A stretch of 64,000 nucleotides of DNA, from assembly GCF_014930455.1 (NCBI RefSeq), contig NZ_JAAIYO010000011.1, positions 62,001 through 126,000 of the forward strand. Reading direction: 5' to 3'. Within the stretch, counting starts at the first letter, position 1, and every line of letters starts with the position of its first letter. The position numbers and the translations under genes are program-made. This DNA comes from Corallococcus soli. GTDB lineage: Bacteria > Myxococcota > Myxococcia > Myxococcales > Myxococcaceae. This document shows positions 18,419 through 26,721 of this stretch, one piece after another. A model generated the notes under the pieces. It did not search any database. It had not been told where the DNA came from and saw nothing but the letters and a program-made list of their open reading frames with translations.

Positions 18419-19018
18419 TTGCTCACGGTCGCCATCGCCAGTGAGTTCCACGCCTATGACGGCGAGCTCTACCGCTACCTCCTCGAACGGATCCTCGGCG
18501 TCTCCGTCCAAGCGTGGAAGAGCGAGATCGAGTTCAACGGATGCAGGCATGTGAGGAAGCAGGCTGGGCTGTACCTGGAAGAGGCCGCGCGGCAGGGCGT
18601 CCGTCATGCCCTGGTCGCCATCGACAACGATGGGGGCAGCAGACGCGGGCTCGAGCATCTCGCGGAGCACGATGCCGCGCGTGAATGCGCGGATCCTGAC
18701 GGGTGCCGCGTGTGCTGGCTGCACAGCACCCTTCCTTCAAGCTGGCGCGAAGTCCCCTATCGCTCTTGCGTGGTCGTGCCCGTGCAGACACTGGAGACGT
18801 GGCTCCTCGTCAGCAAGAACCACCCGTTCACCGAGCCCTCCCCGGAGCAGCGCTACCATCGCCCCGTCTTGAAGAAGGACTGCTTCGGCAAGCCGCTGCC
18901 TTCCAGCCAGGAACAGAAGCGCATCGCGCTCGAGTGGCTCCAACATCCGGAAGCCCTCGCGAGACTCGCACTACGCCCGAGCTTCCAGGCATTTGTCGCC
19001 CAGGTGAAGGCCTGGTGA
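18419..19018 (+). CDS. TOPRIM-like (DUF4276/RloB-like) protein, partner of the ATPase
   Basis: A 199-residue protein. The sequence shows a TOPRIM-like pattern: a glutamate E9 after the first strand (VAIASEFHAYDGE), the D-x-D motif at 69-71 (VAIDNDGG), and VVPVQTLETWLL, which resembles the ExEAWLL segment of DUF4276 proteins. These would bind Mg2+ for nucleic-acid cleavage. The start is TTG with GAGGA 7 bases upstream, and it is 9 bases from the ATPase stop, so the two are an operon. The exact family cannot be confirmed without profile searches. Codon use is relaxed as in the ATPase. Confidence 0.8.
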   Translation: MLTVAIASEFHAYDGELYRYLLERILGVSVQAWKSEIEFNGCRHVRKQAGLYLEEAARQGVRHALVAIDNDGGSRRGLEHLAEHDAARECADPDGCRVCWLHSTLPSSWREVPYRSCVVVPVQTLETWLLVSKNHPFTEPSPEQRYHRPVLKKDCFGKPLPSSQEQKRIALEWLQHPEALARLALRPSFQAFVAQVKAW

Positions 19019-19021
19019 GGC

Positions 19022-19645
19022 TCAAGGGGCCAGTGGGCTCAGGACGTCTTGCTCCAGGACGCGCGGCTGCCGGGAGAGCCACTGAGACAGGGCTCCATCC
19101 AGGATTCGCCCCGTCGTGGCCTCGTCGTACTTGAGCGAACGTCCCAGCGCGCGGGCCGCGCCCGACAGCACCGCTTCCAGCTTCGAGATAGCCCGCGACG
19201 TCGCACTGTCCATGCCCCGCGCGCCCATCCCCCGCCGTGCTTCCTCACTGGCTTGCGGAGGCCCCAGCACGGGAAGGTAGTTCACCAGCGCGGACGCGAG
19301 GACATCCGGTCCCACATCGCTGGCGAGGGCGGCCAAGCGTTCGCCAAGAAGCAGGACGAATCGTTCCTGTTCCTGCCGCTCGTCAGCCATGCGCGTCCCT
19401 GTATCCAAGGACCAACTCGTGAACGCCTCCGAGTGGGGAACGCGCATCTCCGACAACTGCTTGAGCAGCGAAAGCGTGATGACGTACTCCGGCGCTCCTC
19501 CGGAATTCTCCAACCGGACGCTGACGACCTGACTCCCGGACCGCAGCCGCTCCTTGAGCAGGCGCAGGAAGGGCTCGCCCTCTGGCCCCTCCAGTGCCTG
19601 ACGGATCAACGTGTTCCAGTCCCGTGTCATCCCGAAAGGGTCCAT
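19022..19645 (-). CDS. Unrecognised 207-residue protein
   Basis: Converges on the TOPRIM-like gene with 3 bases between the stops. The protein is soluble and largely helical, with charged segments such as EPFLRLLKERLRSGSQVV and DERQEQERFVLLLGERLAALA. No family, signal peptide or catalytic motif is recognised. The ATG at 19645 has GGGGAG 4 bases upstream; an ATG at 19630 is the alternative. It shares the less biased codon use of the two defence-like genes, so it may belong to the same inserted segment. Confidence 0.7.
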   Translation of the reverse strand: MDPFGMTRDWNTLIRQALEGPEGEPFLRLLKERLRSGSQVVSVRLENSGGAPEYVITLSLLKQLSEMRVPHSEAFTSWSLDTGTRMADERQEQERFVLLLGERLAALASDVGPDVLASALVNYLPVLGPPQASEEARRGMGARGMDSATSRAISKLEAVLSGAARALGRSLKYDEATTGRILDGALSQWLSRQPRVLEQDVLSPLAP

Positions 19646-19715
19646 CCTTCTCCCCGCTCCGTCAACCCGACGGGGTGGCCCACGCCCTGACCCTGTCGAG
19701 CGCCCTACCCGCGCC

Positions 19716-20327
19716 TCATCGCTCCGGCAACGTCACCCCGAAGCGCGCCAGGTCCTCCGCCGTGTTTACGTTCACCAGCGCGCGAGCGTGCGGATCCACC
19801 GCGCGCAGGGCGGACTCCGGCAGCGTCCGGGTGCGGAAGCGCGACAGCACCTGGCGCAGGGACGGGTTCTCCGCCAGCGCTTCGCCCCACCGCGCCACCA
19901 GCGCCGCGCGGTAGACGGCGAGCAGCGGCTCCCAGTGCCCTTCGCGCTCGAAGCACACCGCGTCCACGTCCTGGGCCCGGGCCTCCAGCACCACCCGCGC
20001 CGCGGCCTCCGTGACGAAGGGCATGTCACACGCCACCGCGAACACCCACGGCGTGCGCGCCGCGCCCAGCGCCGCGTGCACGCCGCCCGGCGCGCCCCGC
20101 CCCTCCACCGCGTCCGCCACGATGCGCGGCCCGAAGCGCGCGTAGGGCGCGGGCGCGTTCGTCACCAGCAGCACGTCCCCGAAGGATGATCCGAGCCCCA
20201 ACAACCGCTCCAGCACCGTGCGCCCGTCCACCGTCAGCAGGCCCTTGGCGACACCGCCCAGCCGGGTCCCCTGCCCCCCAGCCAGGATGGCCAGCGTCAC
20301 GTCGGGAAAGGTCGCGGATCCATCCAT
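19716..20327 (-). CDS. mobA: Molybdenum cofactor guanylyltransferase
   Basis: Transfers GMP from GTP to molybdopterin-Mo to make the MGD form of the cofactor. The nucleotidyltransferase N-terminus LAILAGGQGTRLGGVAKGLL is clear, VACDMPFV contains the metal-binding aspartate, and ALVNVNTAEDLARF is the typical MobA C-terminus. The length of 203 residues is normal. It is divergent from moeA across 170 bases, in a molybdenum cofactor cluster. Confidence 0.93.
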   Translation of the reverse strand: MDGSATFPDVTLAILAGGQGTRLGGVAKGLLTVDGRTVLERLLGLGSSFGDVLLVTNAPAPYARFGPRIVADAVEGRGAPGGVHAALGAARTPWVFAVACDMPFVTEAAARVVLEARAQDVDAVCFEREGHWEPLLAVYRAALVARWGEALAENPSLRQVLSRFRTRTLPESALRAVDPHARALVNVNTAEDLARFGVTLPER

Positions 20328-20497
20328 GTCCGCGGAAGGCTACACAGCTTTCCCTCCGTCCACGCCTGGGTCCTTCTCCCGGGAAGCAGGCCACTCCCTG
20401 GATTTCGCCCGGTTCGGGAGGGAGGGAGCAGCCTCAATCCCAACCTCCCCCATGGACAAACGCGACGGGGCCGGGCGTAGAGTCGGGCCTCCGACGC

Positions 20498-21751
20498 ATG
20501 CCGCTGACTCCCCTCCCCGCCGCGCGAATGGCCGCGCTCGAAGCCATCTCGCCCGCGGCCCCCTCGCACCTTCCGTTGCTGGAAGCCCACGGGCGGTTCC
20601 TCGCCGCCCGCGTGGAGGCCTCGCGCGCGCTGCCCGGCTGCGACAACTCCGCCATGGACGGCTGGGCCGTGCGCGCCGAGGAGACGCGGGGGGCCTCGCG
20701 CGACCGCCCCGCGCGCCTGCGCATCGTCGACACCGTCTACGCGGGCCACCTTCCCCGGCGCGCCCTCCAGCCCGGCGAGGCCGCGCGCGTCTTCACCGGC
20801 GCCCCGCTGCCGCCCGGCGCGGATGCCATCGTCCGGCAGGAGGCCGCGCGCGCCGACGACGACGGCGCGCACGTGGCGCTGTTCGTCTCCGTCCTGCCCG
20901 GCCATGACGTGCGCCGCGCGGGCGAGGAGGTGATGCCCGGCACGCCGCTGTTCCCCCCGGGGCAGCGCGTGGACGCCACCGTGCTGGGCGTGCTCGCGTC
21001 GCTGGGCGAGTCCACCGCGCTGGTGCGCCCCGCGCCGCGCGTGGCCGTGGTCGCAACCGGAGACGAGCTCGTCGCGCCGGGCCAGCCCGCGCAGCCGCAC
21101 CAGGTCTTCGAAAGCAACCGCGTGCTCGTGGCCGCGCTCGCGCGCGAGGCCGGCGCGGACGTCATGCACCTGGCCCGCTCGCGCGACGACGAGGCGGAGC
21201 TGCACGCGCACCTGGAGCGGCTGGTGCCCCAGGTGGACGTGCTCATCACCACCGGGGGCGCGTCCGTGGGAGACCGGGACTGCGTGAAGCGCGTGCTCGC
21301 CCGGATGGGGGCCCGGTTCCTGGTGGACGGCGTGGCCCTCAAGCCCGGCAAGCCCGTGGCCGTGGCCCGCCTGGGCGACACCGCCGTCGTCGTGCTGCCC
21401 GGCAACCCGGGCGCCGCCACCGTCGCGTTCGACCAGTTCGCCAGGCCGCTGCTCTTCAAGCACCAGGGCGTGGTGGAGCAGCGCCGCGTCGCCCGCGCCC
21501 GGCTCTCCGAGGGACGCCACAAGCAGGCGGGCCTCACGTACCTCGTCACCGTCGCGGCGCTCGACGTCCGGGATGACGGTCCCCTGCCCTGGGCCAGGCT
21601 GCGGCCCCAGGGCGCCGGGCAGATCCTCCAGAACGTGGCGGCCCGGGGCTGGGCCGTGCTGCCGTCGGGCCGCGCGGACTTCGCCCTGGGCGAGCCCGTG
21701 GACGTGCAGCTCTTCGAACAGCCGGACTTCCTCGCCGTGGAGGCCGCGTGA
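20498..21751 (+). CDS. moeA: Molybdopterin molybdenumtransferase
   Basis: Inserts molybdate into adenylylated molybdopterin. A 417-residue protein. The substrate motif CDNSAMDGWAVRA is near residue 50, the MoCF_biosynth domain has TGDELV and TTGGASVGDRD, and the catalytic region includes LKPGKPVAV and LPGNPGAA. The start at 20498 has only a weak ribosome-binding site; an in-frame ATG ten codons later is possible. Its end overlaps the next gene by 4 bases (ATGA-type coupling). Confidence 0.93.
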   Translation: MPLTPLPAARMAALEAISPAAPSHLPLLEAHGRFLAARVEASRALPGCDNSAMDGWAVRAEETRGASRDRPARLRIVDTVYAGHLPRRALQPGEAARVFTGAPLPPGADAIVRQEAARADDDGAHVALFVSVLPGHDVRRAGEEVMPGTPLFPPGQRVDATVLGVLASLGESTALVRPAPRVAVVATGDELVAPGQPAQPHQVFESNRVLVAALAREAGADVMHLARSRDDEAELHAHLERLVPQVDVLITTGGASVGDRDCVKRVLARMGARFLVDGVALKPGKPVAVARLGDTAVVVLPGNPGAATVAFDQFARPLLFKHQGVVEQRRVARARLSEGRHKQAGLTYLVTVAALDVRDDGPLPWARLRPQGAGQILQNVAARGWAVLPSGRADFALGEPVDVQLFEQPDFLAVEAA

Positions 21752-23220
21752 AGCCGCTGCCCATGCTCGGCCTCATCGGTGGATCCGGCGCGGGCAAGAC
21801 GACGCTGCTGGAGCGGCTGCTGCCGGAGCTGTCCTCGCGAGGCCTGCGCGTGGCGTGCCTGAAGCACTCCTCCCACGCGCATCCACTCCACCGCGACGGC
21901 AGCGACACCGCGAGGCTCCAGGCCGCGGGCGCGGTGCGGGTCGGCTTCGCCACGCCGCAGGGAACGCAGCTCACCACGGCGGAGGCGCTGTCCCCCGCGC
22001 ACCTCGCGCACGCCACGGAGGCCGTGGACCTGTGGCTCGTGGAGGGGTGGAAGGACGGGCCGCTGCCGAAGCTGGAGGTGTGGCGCGAAGGCCTGGGGCC
22101 GCTGCTCGCGACGTCCCGGCCTGAAGTGCTCGCGGTGGTGACGGACGCACCGGCGCTTCCCCAGGCCCTGGCCTCGCGCTCGCGCCTGCCCCTGGGCGAC
22201 GCGCGCGCCGTCGCGGACTTCATCGTCGCGTGGATGCAGGAGCAGAGGGGCCCGCGCGGCTCCAGCGCGCTGGAAGGGCCCGCGGCGACGGCAGCGGCCT
22301 CGCACGCATCGGCTGCACCACGCCCGGCCCCGAGCGCCGTCTCCCGGGGCATCACCCACCGCCCCGTGCGCCGCTTCGACGGCGAGGTGCTGCGCGCCGC
22401 AGAGGACGACCGCATCGCGGTGGAGGAGCCGCTGGAGATCCGCGTCAGCGGTGACGCCGTCGCCACCACCATGCGCACCCCGGGCCATGATCGCGAGCTC
22501 GCCGTGGGCTTCCTCTTCGCCGAGGGCATCCTCCAGGACGTGGACGACCTGGGCAGCCTCTTCCACTGCGGCCACCCGGGCGAGGAGGGCTTCGGCAACG
22601 TGCTGGAGGTCACCCCCGCCTCCGGCGCCGTGCTCGACCTGGAGCGCGTGCAGGCCACCCGCCGCGGCACCCTCACCACCTCCGCCTGTGGCGTCTGCGG
22701 CCGCCGCAGCGTGGAGGACCTGATGGCCGCCTGCGCCCCGGTCGCCCCCGGCCCCGTCCTCTCCGCCCACGCCGTGGCCCGCGCCACCGAACACCTGCGC
22801 GCCGTGCAGCACAACTTCGAGCACACCGGGGGCGTCCACGCCGCCGCCGCGCTCGACGCCCACGGCGCCCTGCTCGCCGCCCACGAGGACGTGGGTCGCC
22901 ACAACGCCGTGGACAAGGTCGTGGGCACCCTGGTGCTCGCACGCGCCGTGCGCGCCCCGCGCCGCCTGCCCACACCGCCGTTCCCGGCCGCGCCCGCCGT
23001 CCTCGCCGTCAGCGGACGCGCCAGCTTCGAAATCGTCCAGAAGGCCGCCCGCGCCCGCATCCCCGTCGTCGTCAGCGTCTCCGCCGCCAGCTCGCTCGCC
23101 ATCGACCTGGCCCTGCGTTCTGGCGTGACGCTCGCCGCGTTCTCAAGGAACGGTCGCTGCAACGTCTACACCGGTGCGGAGCGACTGGGACCCGACCTTC
23201 CAACTCCCTGGAACCCTTGA
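21748..23220 (+). CDS. MobB-FdhD fusion protein
   Basis: A 490-residue protein joining two molybdenum-enzyme helper domains. Residues 1-165 are MobB, a P-loop GTP-binding adaptor (GGSGAGKTT at 11-19, DLWLVEGWKDGPLPKLEV). Residues 166-200 are an Ala/Pro/Ser-rich linker. Residues 205-485 are FdhD, which sulfurates the Mo cofactor for formate dehydrogenase: TRTPGHD-type N-terminal block, the sulfur-carrying SACGVCG with C314 and C317, and HEDVGRHNAVDKVVG. Both domains look complete, and the frame is continuous. It is translationally coupled to moeA. MobB and FdhD are separate in most bacteria. Confidence 0.92.
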   Translation: MKPLPMLGLIGGSGAGKTTLLERLLPELSSRGLRVACLKHSSHAHPLHRDGSDTARLQAAGAVRVGFATPQGTQLTTAEALSPAHLAHATEAVDLWLVEGWKDGPLPKLEVWREGLGPLLATSRPEVLAVVTDAPALPQALASRSRLPLGDARAVADFIVAWMQEQRGPRGSSALEGPAATAAASHASAAPRPAPSAVSRGITHRPVRRFDGEVLRAAEDDRIAVEEPLEIRVSGDAVATTMRTPGHDRELAVGFLFAEGILQDVDDLGSLFHCGHPGEEGFGNVLEVTPASGAVLDLERVQATRRGTLTTSACGVCGRRSVEDLMAACAPVAPGPVLSAHAVARATEHLRAVQHNFEHTGGVHAAAALDAHGALLAAHEDVGRHNAVDKVVGTLVLARAVRAPRRLPTPPFPAAPAVLAVSGRASFEIVQKAARARIPVVVSVSAASSLAIDLALRSGVTLAAFSRNGRCNVYTGAERLGPDLPTPWNP

Positions 23221-23563
23221 TGGAACCCCTTGATGACCTCCGCCACGGCCCTCCAGCAGGGGGCGATGCATCCACCTGTCAGACCGGCATCGTACATGCA
23301 GTCACCCCCAGGTCCGGGTGCATTGGGCCCCAAGGACGATCCACCGTCCCATCCAGGGCTCACTGATTCGAGAACACGGGCGGCTTCCCCCGTAGGATGA
23401 GGTCGCCCCAGGAATCACCTGTAGTCACGTCTTCCACGCTGAGCGGCGGTTGCGCCGCGACGCACAATTTGGCAGTCTTACATTTCCTCCTGGTTAAACT
23501 TTTCTAGCCATGACGGTATCCTCTGCGAAACCCGAACGTTCGAAGCAGAGGGGGGTGGACACG
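23221..23563. other. Non-coding region upstream of the EPS locus
   Basis: No convincing gene. The last 100 bases before epsZ are unusually A+T-rich for this genome and include TTGGCA and, 18 bases on, GTTAAA, a possible though weak sigma-70-type promoter near 23470-23500. I checked for a sigma-54 GG-N10-GC element there and did not find one. Confidence 0.4.
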
Positions 23564-25039
23564 ATGAGCAGTGCGACTGCAGGCGCCGAGGTCAAGGCAT
23601 CCCCGTCGGCGGCCCCGTTGACGGGGAACGCGGTCCTGGAAGAGGCCACGGATCCTCCGCGGCTGGCCCCCGGCTTCGCCGCGAAGCTGAACCTCACCGT
23701 GGACGTGGTGCTGCTGGTGAGCGTGCTGCTGGGCACCGCGTGGCTGCGGGGCGGCCAGACGCTGCCGCTGGGCTGGGAGCTGCCCGGCATGGTGCTCACC
23801 GCCGTGCTGGTGTGGCTCATCACCGGCACCGCGCTGTGTCTCTATGATTCGCGCTTCGCCGAGCGCAGCAAGCTGGACCACGTGGCGCTGGTGTCCGTCA
23901 CCACGCTGGCCGTCGTGACGGTGCAGGCGGTGCTGGAGCTGGCCATGCCCGTCGCCGCGCACGTGGGCGTCGCGCCGCTGCTGGTCGTCTTCTGGCCGGT
24001 GGCGCTGCTCTTGCGGCTGGGCGTCTTCCGCCAGGTGGCCTCGCAGGAGGCCCCCACCGACGAGGTCCTCATCGTCGGCACGGGCGCCATGGGCCGCTAC
24101 ACCGGCGAGGACCTGTCCGGCCGCGGCCGCCACAAGATCCTGGGCTACGTGCGCTTCCCGGAGGATCACGCCTCCGGCGACAGCCTGCCCGCGCAGGTGC
24201 TGGGGCCCGCGGATGAGCTGGAGCGCCTGCTGCGCACGCTGCCGGTGAGCGAGGTCTACATCGCCGGCAACACGCTCAAGCAGGGCGAGTCCATGCAGGC
24301 CGCCATCAAGCTGGCCGAGCGCTTCGGCGTGCCGTTCGCGCTGCCGGCGCACTCGTTCCGCCTGGACCGCGCCCGCCCGGTGGAGTCCCGCGCGGTGGCG
24401 GACGGCTACCTGCACTTCGCCGCGGTGGCGCCCAAGCCGCACCAGATGGCCATGAAGCGCCTGTTCGACATCGCGGTGTCCGCGGTGGCGCTGTGGATGC
24501 TGCTGCCGCTCTTCGCGGTGGTGGCGGCGGCCATCAAGTTCACCTCGCGCGGCCCCATCTTCTTCAAGCAGCTGCGCACCGGCCAGCACGGCAAGCCGTT
24601 CTACATGCTGAAGTTCCGCTCCATGGTGGTGAACGCGGAGGAGCTCAAGGAGCGGCTGGCCGCGCAGAACGAGCAGACCGGCCCCGTCTTCAAGATGAAG
24701 AATGATCCGCGCATCACCGGCATCGGTCGTTTCATCCGCAAGTTCTCCATCGACGAGCTGCCCCAGTTCCTCAACGTGCTGCGCGGGGAGATGAGCATCG
24801 TGGGGCCGCGTCCCCCGGTGCCCAGCGAGGTCGCCAAGTACGAAACCTGGCAGCGCCGCCGCCTGTCCGTGCGCCCGGGCCTCACCTGCATCTGGCAGGT
24901 GTCCGGCCGCAACCAGATCTCCTTTGAACAGTGGATGTACCTGGACATGCAGTACATCGACCACTGGAGCCTGACGGGCGACATCCGCCTGCTCCTGCAG
25001 ACCGTGCCGGTGGTCATCACGGGGCGCGGAGCAAGCTAG
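23564..25039 (+). CDS. epsZ: Polyprenyl glycosylphosphotransferase that starts EPS synthesis
   Basis: Transfers a hexose-1-phosphate to undecaprenyl phosphate at the inner membrane. About 491 residues. The N-terminal part has four or five membrane segments. A nucleotide-binding-like domain follows (VLIVGTGAMGRYTGEDL). The C-terminal catalytic domain has a membrane helix (FDIAVSAVALWMLLPLF) and the family blocks FFKQLRTGQHGKPFYMLKFRSM, SIDELPQFLNVLRGEMSIVGPRPP and RPGLTCIWQVSGR. The ATG at 23564 has GGGGGGTGG 5 bases upstream; an ATG at 23510 in the same frame has no such site. The symbol follows synteny with the M. xanthus eps locus. Confidence 0.93.
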   Translation: MSSATAGAEVKASPSAAPLTGNAVLEEATDPPRLAPGFAAKLNLTVDVVLLVSVLLGTAWLRGGQTLPLGWELPGMVLTAVLVWLITGTALCLYDSRFAERSKLDHVALVSVTTLAVVTVQAVLELAMPVAAHVGVAPLLVVFWPVALLLRLGVFRQVASQEAPTDEVLIVGTGAMGRYTGEDLSGRGRHKILGYVRFPEDHASGDSLPAQVLGPADELERLLRTLPVSEVYIAGNTLKQGESMQAAIKLAERFGVPFALPAHSFRLDRARPVESRAVADGYLHFAAVAPKPHQMAMKRLFDIAVSAVALWMLLPLFAVVAAAIKFTSRGPIFFKQLRTGQHGKPFYMLKFRSMVVNAEELKERLAAQNEQTGPVFKMKNDPRITGIGRFIRKFSIDELPQFLNVLRGEMSIVGPRPPVPSEVAKYETWQRRRLSVRPGLTCIWQVSGRNQISFEQWMYLDMQYIDHWSLTGDIRLLLQTVPVVITGRGAS

Positions 25040-25057
25040 CAGCCAGTGCCGTTTCCC

Positions 25058-25094
25058 CGGGCCCGACGTTGACGCGTCGGGCCCGTTTGTCTTT
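25058..25094 (+). terminator. Intrinsic terminator after epsZ
   Basis: CGGGCCCGACG and CGTCGGGCCCG form an 11-bp perfect stem around a 6-base loop, followed directly by TTTGTCTTT. It lies 18 bases after the epsZ stop and 60 before wzx. This is the clearest intrinsic terminator in the window; it may reduce or separate transcription of the downstream eps genes. Confidence 0.8.
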
Positions 25095-25153
25095 CCATGG
25101 GGCGGGCCTTCCCCCCATCGCATGCGCAGCGCCCCTGAAGGCCCGCGTCATCC

Positions 25154-26707
25154 ATGACCGTGAACAGTCCGACCCCCTCCTCCCCTGAAGTCGAAGACGG
25201 CGCGCGCGCGAACGAAGTCCGCGGCGCCGTGCGCAGCACCCTGCAGTTGGGCGGCTCGCTGATGGTGACGTACGCCATCGCGCTGGGCATCCGGGCGCTG
25301 ATGCCGCGCTACCTGGGGCCGGAGGCCTTCGGTTACTTCAACTGGTCGGAGGCCTTCGCCGCCACGTTCTTCGTGGCCACGAACCTGGGCCTGGAGACGT
25401 ACATCCGCAAGGAGGTGCCGGTCCGCCCGGATCACGCGAGCGACTTCTTCGGCACCACCATGCTGCTGCGGCTGGCCATGACGGCGGTCCTCATGGTCGC
25501 GCTGGCGCTGGTGCTCCACCACACGGGTGAGCCCCCGGAGGTGCAGCACCTGGTGCAGTGGTTCGCGGTGGCCCATTCGCTCATCGTGGTCAACGCGTCC
25601 ATGGCGGCGCTGCTGCACTCCAAGGGCAAGGTCGCGGGCCTGTCCATCTCCAACGTCATCACCAAGATCGTCTGGGGCGGAGGCCTGGCGCTGATGGCCG
25701 CGATGGGCGTGGGCATCCAGTGGCTGGCCGTGCCCATGGTGGCCTCCGAAGCGGTGAAGCTCGTCATCAGCTGGCGCCTGGCGAAGGTGCACCTGGGGCT
25801 GAAGTTCCGCATCGACATCGCCGCCACGAAGAAGGTGATGAAGAAGTGCCTGCCGTTCTTCCTGACGGCGGCGGCGCTCGCGTGCAACGGCCGCACGGAC
25901 ATGTCGCTGCTGGGCAAGCTCGCGTCGAAGGAGGAGGTCGGCTGGTACGGCGGCGCGTTCAGCATCGCGGGCCTGACCTTCCTCATCAGCCCCATCTTCG
26001 GCTGGGTGCTGATGCCCATGATGTCGCGCGCCGCGGCCCGCTCGCCCCAGGAGCTGTCGCACCTGACGCGCCGCTCGCTGGAGGGCGTGCTCGCCTTCAC
26101 CGTGCCGGTGATGATGGCCATGGTGCTGGGCGCGGACCTGTGGGTGCGCCTCATGTGCGGCCCCGGCTTCGAGCCCGCGGCGCTGCCGCTGCGCGTGCTG
26201 TCGCCCATCTTCGTGATGGCCTACGTCACCATGGTCAGCAGCATCTGGCTCACCATGTCCAACAAGGAGTGGTGGGTGACGCTGGCGGCCACGATGGGCG
26301 CGGTGGTGAACCCGCTGCTCAACCTGGCGCTCATCCCGTGGCTCTACGGGCGCATGGGCGCGTCCGGCGGCGCCACCGCCACCGCGCTGTCCATGTTCTT
26401 CACGGAGGTCATCGTCACGGTGCTCTTCCTCGGGCGCATGGGAAGGAACTCCTTCGACCGGCGTTCGCTCGTCATGGTGGCCAAGACGGCGGTGGTGTGC
26501 GGCGTGTGCGTGGCCCTGGACCGCTTCCTGGCGGGCAGCGTGTCCGCCTGGCCCCGGCTGGGGCTGACGGCCACCACCTACGTGGTGGGCGTGCTCGTCA
26601 CCGGCGCCATTCGCCCCGCGGAGCTGCTCCAGGTGGTACGCATGGCGCGGCAGCGGGGCAATGCGGCCCCCTCCGAGGTGGTCGTGACGGCCACCCCCAC
26701 CGTGTGA
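25154..26707 (+). CDS. wzx: Wzx-type flippase for EPS repeat units
   Basis: A 517-residue multi-helix membrane protein of the polysaccharide transporter (MOP) superfamily, which moves lipid-linked repeat units across the inner membrane. The N-terminus carries RYLGPEAFGYFNWSEAFAATF, the typical start of the first domain, and about 12-14 hydrophobic segments follow. The middle part has SLLGKLASKEEVGWYGGAF, also typical of the family. It is followed 14 bases later by the export lipoprotein gene and preceded by the terminator at 25058. Confidence 0.92.
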   Translation: MTVNSPTPSSPEVEDGARANEVRGAVRSTLQLGGSLMVTYAIALGIRALMPRYLGPEAFGYFNWSEAFAATFFVATNLGLETYIRKEVPVRPDHASDFFGTTMLLRLAMTAVLMVALALVLHHTGEPPEVQHLVQWFAVAHSLIVVNASMAALLHSKGKVAGLSISNVITKIVWGGGLALMAAMGVGIQWLAVPMVASEAVKLVISWRLAKVHLGLKFRIDIAATKKVMKKCLPFFLTAAALACNGRTDMSLLGKLASKEEVGWYGGAFSIAGLTFLISPIFGWVLMPMMSRAAARSPQELSHLTRRSLEGVLAFTVPVMMAMVLGADLWVRLMCGPGFEPAALPLRVLSPIFVMAYVTMVSSIWLTMSNKEWWVTLAATMGAVVNPLLNLALIPWLYGRMGASGGATATALSMFFTEVIVTVLFLGRMGRNSFDRRSLVMVAKTAVVCGVCVALDRFLAGSVSAWPRLGLTATTYVVGVLVTGAIRPAELLQVVRMARQRGNAAPSEVVVTATPTV

Positions 26708-26721
26708 GGAGCCAGCGCGCC

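Noticed and set aside
23166..23363. 65-residue minus-strand frame downstream of the mobB-fdhD gene
   Set aside because: It overlaps the end of that gene, has a Gly/Pro-rich product and no ribosome-binding site.
23460..23500. Sigma-54 promoter upstream of epsZ
   Set aside because: TTGGCA is present, but the required GC doublet 10 bases after GG is not.
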